Shown here: positions 10,413 to 20,424 of the stretch, one piece after another
Numbering within the stretch: position 1 is the stretch's first letter
Layout: each line of letters opens with the position of its first letter
DNA from: Sarocladium kiliense
Lineage: Eukaryota; Ascomycota; Sordariomycetes; Hypocreales; Sarocladiaceae
DNA: 64,000 nucleotides
Assembly: GCA_030734395.1 (NCBI GenBank)
Contig: JAUZTG010000048.1
Location: forward strand, 1,984,001 to 2,048,000
Reading direction: 5' to 3'
The notes under the pieces: model-generated
The model's input: the letters and a program-made list of their open reading frames with translations, nothing else
Database searches by the model: none
Told to the model about the DNA's origin: nothing
Translations under genes and position numbers: made by a program

Positions 10413-12572
10413 TTGCACTCTTGCCTAACGCGAGGCGCCCAAACAAAACCACAACATCTGATGAAAAGGCCGTGGAGGACGGCGTCGGCTGCGCGCCCAA
10501 TGTCCGGAGTCAGCAGCAATGGCGGCTCTCGATTGAGTAAACCGTCTGCGCCGACAGTGCGCGGCCGTATATCCAATCCGATTCCTTTAACCAAGCCCAC
10601 GGACGATGATGAGTTCCCTATGCGTCAACCTGGCCCTGGAATTGCCGCTACTCCTGGCGAAGGACCCAAAGATACGCCAGAGGATGCCGAGCCGAAGCCA
10701 CCAGCCGAAGATGAAGAATTTCCCACTCGCCCAGCTGCCACCGAACCACAACCTGAAGAATTGGAGGAGACGACAGTGGTGTTGCCAAAAGAAGACACGC
10801 CGGAGCCTAGGTCGACACCCGTACAGCCAAGGCAATCAGAGCATAGAACAAACCCTTCAAGCACGCTACGCCAGTCAATGATTAGCTCTGATACAGCTCG
10901 CACAAAGAGCAGTAAGGGGCAGCATGAGAAAAAGAAATCAGGTCTACGTGGCGCACTTGGGAAACTTTTTGGCCGGAAGAAGAAGACGGATAGTGTGCTG
11001 GTCACCGAGCAGGCTGCGGTGGCAGCCGGACAGGCAGGCCAACACCAAAGTGTGAGTTTGCGCAAACTCTTATCCAGTCATATCGATGGTACTGATACAC
11101 ATAACCAGGATCCTTCTGCTCTGCGAAGAACCTCGGGCAAGCAAGACGCTTCGCGGTCTGCTTCAGTTCCCATCAGCCAATATGATCGGGCGTTGAGATC
11201 CCATTCAGTCGGACCTGATGATGTGCTTGCTGTTGGTGATGCGCGCAACTCACTTGCAGCTGAAAGCGTATTACTACGAAGGAGAGTCGGCGCTTCCAGC
11301 ACTCATCTCGTCGGCGTGCGCCCGACAAGAGACAATGATTGGGGTGGCCTGACACCGCGACCGGCAAGCACGCATGGCGCGAGAAGCACAGCCCAGGATT
11401 CTGGCAAGGTCGATCCCGGTGAAATCGGGCGCGCCATCACCAGTGACTTATCTGGACTGAAACGGCGGTCACGCAGCTTGTCTTTCCTGGCTAATGTGCC
11501 TCCGGATGATGACGGTGGTCACAGGCGGAGCATCGAGTTGCGATACTGGAGGGAGAGCTACGAGCCAAACATCATGTCGCCAATCTCCTCCAACGCTGAG
11601 GACCCCGAGACGGCCCCTATGTCGATGGACCTGCCACGCATGACCGAGGAGGCCTCGCCAGAAACTCCTCCGCAGCCGTTCCAGTTCGGTGATCTCGCCA
11701 CGATGAATGAGCTCGCAGGAATGAGGATCACAGACGCCGTTAGCATGGACAGCCGAATTGGAAGCCTGGAGGCCCGGATGCACCGTTTAGAGAATGTCGT
11801 CACCCAGCTGTGTGATGCTGTTCCTAACTTCAAACCTCGTGTCGACGCTCCAACCCGCGCAGCACCTCCGCCCCCGGATGAGTCGGCGAGCGCCTATACT
11901 TTGAGCATCGCTCCTCTCAAGATGTCTGCGTATCCAGCAAGCGGCCGCGAGATGAGGACGTCAACTCGCCCGAGCACTCAACAGTCGCAGTTGTCCAAAA
12001 CGTCTTTTGGCGATGCGCACACCTTCGTGGACTCTATGCCGCCGAGATCAGGCGGACCACACTTCACTTCGGGCGGCACCAAGGAGCGTCCAATCTCCAC
12101 AGCTACAATTCGTGGAGCCACAAGCCTTCCATCTCTGACGAAGGATGGTCACAAGCCGTTCACCATCGACCACTATACAACGCTCATGGCACTCATCGAC
12201 ACGGAGCGCTCGGCCCGTCAGGCGCTCGAGGCTCAAGTCAAAGTTATGGGTCACCAAATGGCCATAATGTCGAAGAATATCCGCAAGCGCAATGGGCGCA
12301 CAAACTCCACAGCCAGCGGCATCCAGACCTCGTCCTTCGATGTGGATGAAGATGAGGAGGATGAGCTACATGCTGCGTTGGCACGTCACAGAGGTCCTAT
12401 AGGGCTGGGTGCAATCGGCACTGCGGATGATGATGACGAGTCAGAGCCTTTCACAACGCCACACGAAGATGGTAAGACCTTTGATGAACAGTTGAAAGAC
12501 GAGGATGATAGAAAAGCCTCTGCAAGGACGCTCTCCCTCTCTCGCCTAACACTGGGTGCTACCCCACGATGA
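10413..12572 (+). CDS. Fungal disordered/coiled-coil protein with basic 'GKLFGRKKK' motif
   Basis: An open frame of 719 codons, probably interrupted by one 57-nt in-frame intron at 11052-11108 (GTGAGT donor, TACTGAT branch, CCAG acceptor), so the likely product is 700 residues. I do not recognise an enzymatic domain. The first 170 residues are acidic and Pro-rich (repeated D/E-E-F-P-x-R around EFPMRQP and EFPTRPA). A Lys/Arg-rich block follows (GALGKLFGRKKK, near residue 185), then a Ser-rich middle with ASVPISQYDRALRSHS. Two helical, heptad-like segments occur late: SLEARMHRLENVVTQL and DTERSARQALEAQVKVMGHQ. The C terminus is acidic. The basic block and coiled coils suggest a membrane-peripheral or scaffold role; that is inference. 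The start could instead be an internal ATG at MKRPWRTAS or MSGVSSNGG. Confidence 0.75.
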   Translation: MHSCLTRGAQTKPQHLMKRPWRTASAARPMSGVSSNGGSRLSKPSAPTVRGRISNPIPLTKPTDDDEFPMRQPGPGIAATPGEGPKDTPEDAEPKPPAEDEEFPTRPAATEPQPEELEETTVVLPKEDTPEPRSTPVQPRQSEHRTNPSSTLRQSMISSDTARTKSSKGQHEKKKSGLRGALGKLFGRKKKTDSVLVTEQAAVAAGQAGQHQSVSLRKLLSSHIDGTDTHNQDPSALRRTSGKQDASRSASVPISQYDRALRSHSVGPDDVLAVGDARNSLAAESVLLRRRVGASSTHLVGVRPTRDNDWGGLTPRPASTHGARSTAQDSGKVDPGEIGRAITSDLSGLKRRSRSLSFLANVPPDDDGGHRRSIELRYWRESYEPNIMSPISSNAEDPETAPMSMDLPRMTEEASPETPPQPFQFGDLATMNELAGMRITDAVSMDSRIGSLEARMHRLENVVTQLCDAVPNFKPRVDAPTRAAPPPPDESASAYTLSIAPLKMSAYPASGREMRTSTRPSTQQSQLSKTSFGDAHTFVDSMPPRSGGPHFTSGGTKERPISTATIRGATSLPSLTKDGHKPFTIDHYTTLMALIDTERSARQALEAQVKVMGHQMAIMSKNIRKRNGRTNSTASGIQTSSFDVDEDEEDELHAALARHRGPIGLGAIGTADDDDESEPFTTPHEDGKTFDEQLKDEDDRKASARTLSLSRLTLGATPR

Positions 12573-13245
12573 AACTCATCCCGACCCTAACCGCATACCT
12601 TCGGCTCATAGCCCACATCTGCTGAGCATGAAGCCAAACAACACCCCTTCACTCTCGACACCCGATGATGAATCCTTATCAAACATTGTATAATTATACC
12701 CCCTTATCAGTACTGATTTTCGCGCCTCCTGCCTCTAAAGCGAACTTGTTTTGTCGACTCTTGGGTTTGGTCACCATTGACGACCTGGAAAGTGCAGCAC
12801 ATGGATCTTTGTCAGGGGAACTTAGTCCCCCTTTTGGGTAACTGGAGCGGAAAGTTTGGTCTTTTATTGCGAATTGGAGCGGACTGGTTTCACTGTTGTG
12901 CTTCCTATTTTGGAAGCCATGATCATCTTAGCTTTTTCTTTTCTTTTCATGTTCTTCAGCGGAGAGTAATGCATGCCAAGATGCAATCCATTGAAAATGT
13001 GCCTGACCTGCAGTGAAGTAAATGTGCGTATGGACATGAGAGTGAGGCTGGAGTGCAGATATCAAGTTGGTGGGTTCGAGGTTGGTTAAGAATACGGTTT
13101 AGGCTTGTTGAAGCCATGAAGATTCAAGTCTATATGTGCGAATTCCTTCCTGGAATTAGCCTGTCTATACTGTAGTTGAGTGATTTCCGTTTTTAAACCA
13201 ATGTCAGATCCTCGTCTAATAATGTGCAAGAAGTGAGAAAACTGC
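12573..13245. other. Convergent 3' region
   Basis: 673 bp between the stop codons of the rightward coiled-coil gene and the leftward OCT1 gene. It should hold both 3' UTRs. An 79-codon frame at 12777-13016 has no domain signal. Nothing else seen. Confidence 0.4.
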
Positions 13246-15645
13246 TCAAGGACGGCAAATGTCATCCTTGATGCCCCAGCTGCCAACCAGCGCCATCGAC
13301 TTCTCGTCACCAGGCGCCAATCTCGGATCCTGTAATGTATCGGCCAGACACCGCCACGGATCCCTTCCACCACCCCACTTCAGCAGGTTCTGTTTCAGTC
13401 TCTCGCCGTTCTCCCTGTCTACGGCTGCGCCGCCCTCGCCAGCGCGGAAGACGACCCTCCACACCCGCTCGGCGAGCACACGGTCGAAGAGGTAGCTGTA
13501 GTACGTGCTGCCGTAGCTATGCAGGTGGCTGAAGAAGCCTTGCCAGCAGGTGCCTGGGGGATCCCGTGGTCCGTGGGCGAAGCGGTGTTGGATGTCGTGG
13601 AATGTGGTTGTAGAGTCGAAGTTGGTGTCTGCCACCTGGGGGCTGTGGTATGCCTGATCGACCATGGCGAGGAGAATCTGCTGCTCAGTGTCCATGCCCT
13701 CGAAGCGCTTGGAGACGCGAATGCGTTCTGTGACGAGGTCGTATGGAAGGGGCTTATCGGTCTTCCAATGGCGGGCGAAGAGTGAGAGGACAGTAGGATC
13801 GGCGGCAAAATGCTCCATGAGGGTTGAGGGGAGTTCTGCAAAGTCGGTGGCGCAGCGTGTGCCGGAGACGTTCTGGAAGGATGTGCGAGCTAGAATAGAG
13901 TGGATGGCGTGGCCCATCTCGTGGAAGAGAGTTTCAACCGAATAATAGGAAAGGAATGCCGGTTCGCGAGTATTCTCGTTCTTTGGGAAATCACAGACCA
14001 GCGCAATGGTGGGTAGCTGCTTCACGGTGCCGTGACGGGACGAGGTCTCCATGCCGTCGTTGGCAGCTTGCTCAGGTCCATCAAATTGAGGCATGCCAGC
14101 AGCACCCATCTCAGCGCCAACTTCCTCGATTTCTCCAGGCATGATCTCCCGAGAGCAGCGGACAGTAAAATGTGCGGGATTTGGCGATTTCTGAGGCCGG
14201 TAAAAGAGATCACAGTAGAGAACGGCAACCTGCTCGCCATCGTCGGACATCACATCAAGCCTCTTGACGTCAGGGTGCCATGTCTCGCCGGGCAGTGTCT
14301 CCCGAGGTACGAAGCGAATACCATAGAGACGGTCAAACAGCCTCGAGAGACCCTGCATAACAGTCCCAACGGAGAAGTACGCTGCCAGTTGGTCATCCTG
14401 ACGGACACGGGATCTCAGGTCTGCTCGGATCTTCTCCATGTAGAAGTCCCGATCCCATGCCTGCAGCTCTGTGTCTGGCATGGCCAGTCTTTCACGCTTC
14501 TTTTCGGTCAGCTCCCGCAATTCCTCTTGAATGATGGGCGCATTGTGCTCTCTCAAAGCCAGGAGGAACTGCATGGCGGACGCAGGTGTCTTGGCCATCA
14601 TGCGGTCCTTGAGGGCCATATGACCGTGGCTCTCAAAGCCGGCGAGCTTCGCCAGTTCTGAGCGGAGCTTCAGCATATTTTCCAAGTACATGATCGTCTC
14701 TCGTGACGCTGTGCGCTGGCCGAGGTAGATCTCTCTTCGTGTCTCTTCGTCGTACACACTTTGAAGCGCCGCAGCAGCTTCGGATCCCATAGTTGGAATA
14801 GAAATATACTCGCGGACCTTTAGCGTAGCGGCCAGGCTAGGGTATAAGCCGTAGAATCTGTGAGCCGGCAGCCTGACCTCCTTGCGCTGTGGCTCCATCC
14901 CTTGTACAAATGCGGATCCTATCTCGCTAATGCGCGATGAAAGGTGAACGAATCGGTTGCGCGACTCCTTGGGCAAATTGACAGCCGACTTCATGAAGTC
15001 CATCTTGAGCAGCTGAGCCACGATCTTCTCCTCCTCGCTCCAGGCTGCTGTCACTTCAGGGAGGGACAGCGCCTTGCCGAGCTGATCGTTCAACCCTGTC
15101 ATGGTATTGAGCTCGTTCATATACTGGTAGACCATAGACCACGCATCAGCAGCAGCCTGCTGGAACTGCATGTCCGGGTGCGTCATACGGACGAAATCGG
15201 ACAGATCGAGTACACGACAGAGAAGATCGGACAGCCGGTCCAGGTTTCTGACGATGTCTTGGTATTCTTCGGTTGTTGAAGCGGAGAGGACACTACGGAC
15301 TATTCTGGTGGCTCGCTCGAGGTTCTTCTGGGCGAAAAGGAGGAAGCCATTGGGGCTGGTGAGGTATCGATTCTTGAAGAGGCCGGCATTGGTCTTCTTG
15401 AGGCTAAACTTGGGAAACGAGCGGCCGGTAGGCGCATCGAAGAGATCGCGCAAAACTGCGTCATCGTGTCGAGAGCTCGCGGCGTAGTCGAAGGGGAGTT
15501 TGGAGTGATCGAATCGAGGTGTCTCGCCGGCCGCTGTTTGTAGTCCTCGACGGAAATGCTGCGGCTGGTATTGCGAAGTGCTCACGCGCTGACGGACGCA
15601 CTGGGTGCAGATCCATAGTCGACGCGGGTTACCGGAGGCGAGCAT
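13246..15645 (-). CDS. OCT1: Mitochondrial intermediate peptidase
   Basis: A single-exon 799-residue frame, similar in length to yeast Oct1 (772). It is an M3-family zinc metallopeptidase: the zinc site HEMGH lies at residues 575-579 and the third ligand region follows in ATDFAELPSTLMEHF. The N terminus is Arg-rich with few acids (RRLWICTQCVRQR ... FRRGLQTAAG), fitting a mitochondrial presequence. The enzyme removes a further eight residues from imported precursors in the matrix after the main processing peptidase has cut. The start is the most upstream ATG and directly opens the presequence. Downstream of it on the same strand is nothing before the convergent gap; upstream lies the broken DUF3176 gene. 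No truncation or missing ligand was seen. Confidence 0.95.
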   Translation of the reverse strand: MLASGNPRRLWICTQCVRQRVSTSQYQPQHFRRGLQTAAGETPRFDHSKLPFDYAASSRHDDAVLRDLFDAPTGRSFPKFSLKKTNAGLFKNRYLTSPNGFLLFAQKNLERATRIVRSVLSASTTEEYQDIVRNLDRLSDLLCRVLDLSDFVRMTHPDMQFQQAAADAWSMVYQYMNELNTMTGLNDQLGKALSLPEVTAAWSEEEKIVAQLLKMDFMKSAVNLPKESRNRFVHLSSRISEIGSAFVQGMEPQRKEVRLPAHRFYGLYPSLAATLKVREYISIPTMGSEAAAALQSVYDEETRREIYLGQRTASRETIMYLENMLKLRSELAKLAGFESHGHMALKDRMMAKTPASAMQFLLALREHNAPIIQEELRELTEKKRERLAMPDTELQAWDRDFYMEKIRADLRSRVRQDDQLAAYFSVGTVMQGLSRLFDRLYGIRFVPRETLPGETWHPDVKRLDVMSDDGEQVAVLYCDLFYRPQKSPNPAHFTVRCSREIMPGEIEEVGAEMGAAGMPQFDGPEQAANDGMETSSRHGTVKQLPTIALVCDFPKNENTREPAFLSYYSVETLFHEMGHAIHSILARTSFQNVSGTRCATDFAELPSTLMEHFAADPTVLSLFARHWKTDKPLPYDLVTERIRVSKRFEGMDTEQQILLAMVDQAYHSPQVADTNFDSTTTFHDIQHRFAHGPRDPPGTCWQGFFSHLHSYGSTYYSYLFDRVLAERVWRVVFRAGEGGAAVDRENGERLKQNLLKWGGGRDPWRCLADTLQDPRLAPGDEKSMALVGSWGIKDDICRP

Positions 15646-16344
15646 CGTAACCGGGAAGAGGACGTCGCGTGAGCCGTCTGGATTCGACGACGGGAAGCGA
15701 TTCTCGGCATTTGCTGCGGAAGAAAGGAACTGAAGAAAGGAGGAAATGCAACTATCACGTGTACAGCATCATACAGAGACCACAGAACAGATCAGAGATT
15801 TCGGCTGGCCATGGTGTCCGGGTCGAGATGTGTCGGCAGGCTGGGGAGGCAAAAGACAAGGGACGCATCCACAGGCACATCCACATGCGCATCCGCATCT
15901 GTACCGAGTCACCTAGCATGCGTCGTTCCCCGAGCCATCGCCGGTCCCAGTCCTACCTTGGGGCGGCTTGGGGTGCCTTAGTAGCGGGGACCAGGCTAAA
16001 GTAGTATTGCAGGGTGCTGGCGCAGCGGCTGGGCGGGCGTTGCGGAGGGTCGCCAGCAGTGGGCAGCGTCACTTGCAGGAGTGGACTCGGCTCTGCTACG
16101 GGCCTCGATAGCGCATCCTGCATTGTCGGCATCAGCGGGTAGAGGTCGTTAAAAGGGGGGCCGTTAGGGGCCTCGGTCTCGGCCGCAGCGAGTATTTCAC
16201 GGGTGCCGAGATAATTGCAGCTACACCCCTCACTCCGTTGCATTGCACGCAAGACAAGACTTGCAGCCATGCTAGCTGCGATCATCATGATATTGCTTGG
16301 AATCTCTTAGAGAGTGTCCTCTTCCAGTATTCATCTACCCAGAC
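15646..16344. other. Intergenic region upstream of OCT1
   Basis: 699 bp between the OCT1 start and the 3' end of the DUF3176 gene, both leftward. It should hold the OCT1 promoter. Two frames of 111 codons (15669-16004, 15953-16288) have no domain features. Nothing else seen. Confidence 0.4.
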
Positions 16345-18441
16345 TCACCGCATCTCCCACAGCGTGCCTCGTCGCCGAAGACCACTGAATCCATCGCTGT
16401 CAACCCGCGAGATGCCTTCCCGCTTCGTGACATCAGCCGTCGCCGGATCATTCTCCAGTGCTTGCTTCTCATCAGCCGGGATGGCGAACAGCGCAGGAAG
16501 AGGAGCTGTCTTGATGATCTCAACACCGCTCCTCGCCGTGGCAACCATGATAAACACCAGAACTACGATCGAGAGCAACACCTGAGCAGCCAACAGTGAG
16601 AGCCACTCCCAGCGAACCAGCACGAATGTCTCTGAATCCCATGCCGTGCCTTTCTGCTCATCATTCATGATCCTGGGAGACTCGGTTAGCATGTTTTGTG
16701 TTCTGCGATCGCTAGTCCTGAACGCATGGGGGGATCAAAGGTAAGGTACATACACCTCCGTCAAGCTGGCCGCAAGTTTGTGCGCGACGTTGTCCAACGC
16801 TGTCCATTCCTTCGTGTCCACATCGGTCAAATTCGTATGGTCGCAGTCCAAGGTGACTTCGTGGATGGTCGCTGCAAAGGCTTCCGTTGCATTCTTGTAT
16901 GTTGGACCGCCGTAGTCAGTGAACATCCCACGAGAGTCCTCAATTCCTCTTGGCTAGTCGCAAATCCGATACCACCAGCGGGGTATTTGACGCCAGGATC
17001 ACGCGGTGTCGTCAGATATGTGGTGTTTACTGTGCCGGCACCACGCGTCGGGATTTCAACCTCATCCCACTGGGTCTTCGGGCTCGACTCAACGAGGTTC
17101 ACATTGGGTACATTGTCAGTGATGTCGACTCTGTATGTGTTGACGCACCAATGGAGCAATATCTCGGCCGCCCTGGGTCTAGGGACTGGATTTGACATAA
17201 CAGGAAAGTCGAGGCTCAAGACAAACAAGCTGAGGATAGTCCCGGTAACCTTATCGGTGTCGTCCTTGAAGGCCACAGTTTCCCCGTCTTGGATCATTAC
17301 TGCCCCGAATCCGGATTGAGGCTTCCTCATGGTAATATTGTTAGGGAGTGTCAAGTTCGCTTCGATAAACGGCTCCTCCACCAATTCAAAGTCAATTTGG
17401 TCACTGATGTCTGTCAGGGGATCAGCGTTAGCGAAGACTCCTACAGAGGCCCATCGAAACACCATTTCTTTCAAGCGCCGTGGTACTGACTTTTCATATC
17501 ATAACAGATTGCCAATGTCCTGAAGTCCTCCCATGTTCAGTTGCTTGTTCGACAACTGGGGCTGCCATAGAGTAGCCGTTCATCAGGAGCGGCGTAAATC
17601 GCACGAGGAATCGCCGGATTGGAGAATCCAGATAGCGCTGAGCATTATGGTTCGCCGAAACCCAAAAGTAGGAGCCGCTTCTCTGTATCGCTGCAGTGTT
17701 GTCGCCTACAACAGGCACTCGTCTCTCGGGATACGTTACCGCCGATTGTGTGATGGTTGCTGTAGCAAGAGCCGACACAATAAGCAAGGCGGGCATGAAC
17801 CCGATGATGCTGTGAGCAATGGTCAGTGGCCGTTGATTTCTTCAGGGAGTAGACAGTATGAATTGCAGCTCAGCATACCGTGCTTTGGTGGTCATCACCA
17901 ACTTCAAGCTTCCTCCAGGTCCACGGCTCGCCTTTTCAAAAACAGCATAGTCTTGCAACGGCCGACCTCGAGTCTTGAACCATACCCACTTCGACTGTGC
18001 CACGGCCTCCATCACTGGGCCAATGAAGGCGGAACGGCACGCGGTTGAGAGAAGCGCGATGATGGTATTCAAAGTGATGCCGTTGGCCAATTTCGGCAGT
18101 TTCTTCCCATCGAACGACCTCAGTACCATGACCAATGCGATCAAACTGCCGATACTGAGCAGAAGCCAGGCGAGCTCAGCCCACCAACCCTTCAAAGAGT
18201 GTAGCACAGCGCGAAATCCTGTCGGTGGCTTGCCGAGCTTTGAAGATCGGTTGCTAGAAGGCTGAGACTCTGACTTGCCAGTGTTAAGACTGACCTCAAA
18301 TGGGTCAAACTCATCGCCACTGTGTCTTTTCAGAGCTTGTGTCTGGTCTCTGTTAGTCGAGTCCTGTTTCTCGTCACGAGATGTGACAGTGACCGTGGTG
18401 TCTGCCACAGGCGTCTTTGACTTCTCCTCACTAGACTGCAT
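16345..18441 (-). pseudogene. Probably broken DUF3176-family membrane protein gene
   Basis: Four exon blocks are visible: 18441-17879, 17809-17491, 17410-16754 and 16672-16345, with introns of 69, 80 and 81 nt that have good donors and CTAAC-type branch sites. Exon 1 carries the DUF3176 signature (GWWAELAWLLLSIGSLIALV, DGKKLPKLANGITLNT, SKWVWFK), and the last exon carries the closing membrane segment (VRWEWLSLLAAQVLLSIVVL). Between them the frame breaks. In exon 2 the first reading frame fails around 17640-17660 and the family sequence continues in another frame (NPAIPRAIYAA). That frame then meets TGA at 17539-17537, exactly where the motif C-x-T-x-N-C-T-W needs its second cysteine. A further one-base break lies near 16927 (LRTLVG to MFTDYGG). 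No intron of normal size removes these. DUF3176 proteins are fungal multi-pass membrane proteins of unknown role. Sequencing error or unusual splicing remain alternatives. Confidence 0.72.
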
Positions 18442-19230
18442 AGTGACGGTGTCCGAGGCGACTCAATGTTTCAAAGAACTACTCAGGCGTAGACAGGTGG
18501 AAGAGAAAGACGGGCGGTCCTGTAAATGCGGAAGCGGGTGTTGTCAAAAGCCTTAAGGGCTGCCAACACCCCGGCAGTATGCATGGCATTCCTTCCTAAG
18601 TAGCTCAAGTAGACACAACTAATTGGTCGAAGAACGAGAAAGACAGCGCGGGTATACCCAAGTTTCTAGCCCTGTTTGGAATTCCACATCGTCAAGGGGT
18701 GGGCATGGTTCATAAATCGTTGGATTGAGCTAGGTCTGTGACATTTGCAGTCCTGGTACTCCTCCACTCGTTCCTGCACAACACAAGTCAGGAAGGCATC
18801 GTCAATACTGGAAGGCCGCTGACCATGGAAAAGAAAGTCACTAGTTCCGGCTTGTTCGAGTTCAGAGAGAAATGGAAGGGGTCTGTAGGGGATCTCGTTC
18901 TGAAACCAATAGGCGCATGGCATGTAGCCCTACAAGGACCTGTCAGGAGTAGCGCTTACCTACCTACCTTAAAGAGGGGCGGCCCGTCTTCGCCCCACGG
19001 CGCTGGTCAGAGCTACGACGGCACACAGCCACGGTCAAGTCAGCGCACCTCAGGTACCCGGGACCTGCCGAACCGCTATAACAATTTTCCGCTTCCCGAA
19101 ACCACGCCCGGCCGGTGCCAGGATTTCGGTGATGGCATAGCCGCAGAGCTTCCCGCGTTATCGTCCGACCTCCAACGACACTCTTTCGCGCGCCGAATTC
19201 TCTTTTCGTTGTGGGCCAATTGCAAAGAAA
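18442..19230. promoter_or_regulatory. Divergent intergenic region
   Basis: 789 bp between the start of the DUF3176 gene (leftward) and the MICOS gene (rightward). A 177-codon frame at 18738-19271 overlaps the MICOS start in another frame and shows no domain. No distinct promoter element assigned. Confidence 0.4.
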
Positions 19231-20124
19231 ATGGCTGCAAGAGCGAGCTTAATGCGACACCAGGTGAGTAAATCGGTGGCTCCAACACGGGGACGCTTGA
19301 GCATCGGCTAACTCATCCAGCGCGCGCTGGCTGTCATGGCATTGGGTGCTGTCGCCTTCACGCCGTCACAAGTCTACGCCGAGGCATCCCCCTCAGACTC
19401 TCTCGGAAAGGTAAGCACTCCCACCTCTCAATCTACGGAAGGACTGAGGGATCTTGTACTTATACAGCCATAGAGGAAACCGATCTACGATGACGACGAT
19501 GTCGAAGTCCCCTCGGAAAAGCCCGCAACGACATCTCTCCAACAGCTGATCCCCAGCAACCCCTTCACCACATCTTCGTCCGCCGCTGAAGAGACCGAGT
19601 CTCGTGGTCCGACTCCCACCGATCGCCTCGCCGCCCAGATTGGCAAGGCACGCCTCTTCCTCTACCGCCACGCTACCACAGCCGAGGATGCCCTCAACCG
19701 CACCGTCGACTCGGCCTTCCACCTCGAGGAATCATTCACCCGTACCATCACCTCCCTCGCCCCTCCCCGCGAGTCCCACGAGAAGCTCATGCCCGGCGCT
19801 ATCTACGTCCTTGTTGCCTCCATGGCGGGCAGCATCATCTCCCGTAACCGTAACATCCTCCTCCGCGCCGCGACGCCCCTCGCTCTGGGTATCGGTGCCG
19901 GATGGGTCGTTCTCCCCATTACGATGAGGAACGTTTCGGATTTGGCATGGAAGTACGAGCAGAGGGTGCCTGCTATTGCGGAGACACATCTGAAGATCAG
20001 GGAGGGACTGAAGCAGGGTGTGAGCTTCGCAAAGGTGCATGGAGAGGTTGGTGCAAGGCTCGTTGACGAGAAGGTGACGGACGCGAGGGAGGCAGTGGAA
20101 GGATGGGTGAAGCAGGGAAAATAG
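19231..20124 (+). CDS. MICOS complex subunit, MIC26/MIC27-like (apolipoprotein O family)
   Basis: Three exons, 19231-19263, 19321-19410 and 19474-20124, give 257 residues. Exon 1 encodes only MAARASLMRHQ, and exon 2 continues the mitochondrial presequence (RALAVMALGAVAFTPSQVYA). The third exon starts at the TAG acceptor at 19471-19473 rather than the CAG six bases upstream, because the latter would put a stop in frame. The core has the family pattern: LFLYRHATTAEDALN, then two hydrophobic segments with glycine spacing, MPGAIYVLVASMAGSIISRN and LALGIGAGWVVLPITMRN, then a helical C terminus. The family sits in the inner membrane and shapes cristae junctions. Whether it is MIC26 or MIC27 cannot be decided from sequence alone. 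Confidence 0.85.
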
Positions 20125-20424
20125 AAGGTGACTTGTGACAAAAAGCTTGGGCATTGTAACATTACACCATAGAGAATCATGACGCAGGTTCATTTGTTCA
20201 AACGCAGCTTGTTTAGAATTGAGTTGCTCTGTTAAAAACGGAGCTACAGGTGACTGTATCAGATGACCTTGCCTATCAATTCGAGGCTTCGCTCCCATTC
20301 CGCCCCTTTTAATGCTAGATTTGCCTTCCCTGAACTCCATATATCATGCATGTGACTCGACCATATCGGCCGAATTCTCCAATCAGTCCTCCCCTGACCA
20401 GAGACTCTATGGTGCGTCGATAAC
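20125..20424. other. Convergent 3' region
   Basis: 300 bp between the MICOS stop and the leftward DUS2 stop. AT-richer than the genes, and holding both 3' UTRs. Nothing else seen. Confidence 0.4.

Noticed and set aside
16345..18441. Repeat-induced point mutation as the cause of DUF3176 decay
   Set aside because: The key nonsense change is not of the expected C-to-T/G-to-A type and two lesions are frame shifts; the flanks are not unusually AT-rich.
18738..19271. 177-codon frame overlapping the MICOS start
   Set aside because: Runs out of frame into a well-supported gene and has no motif.
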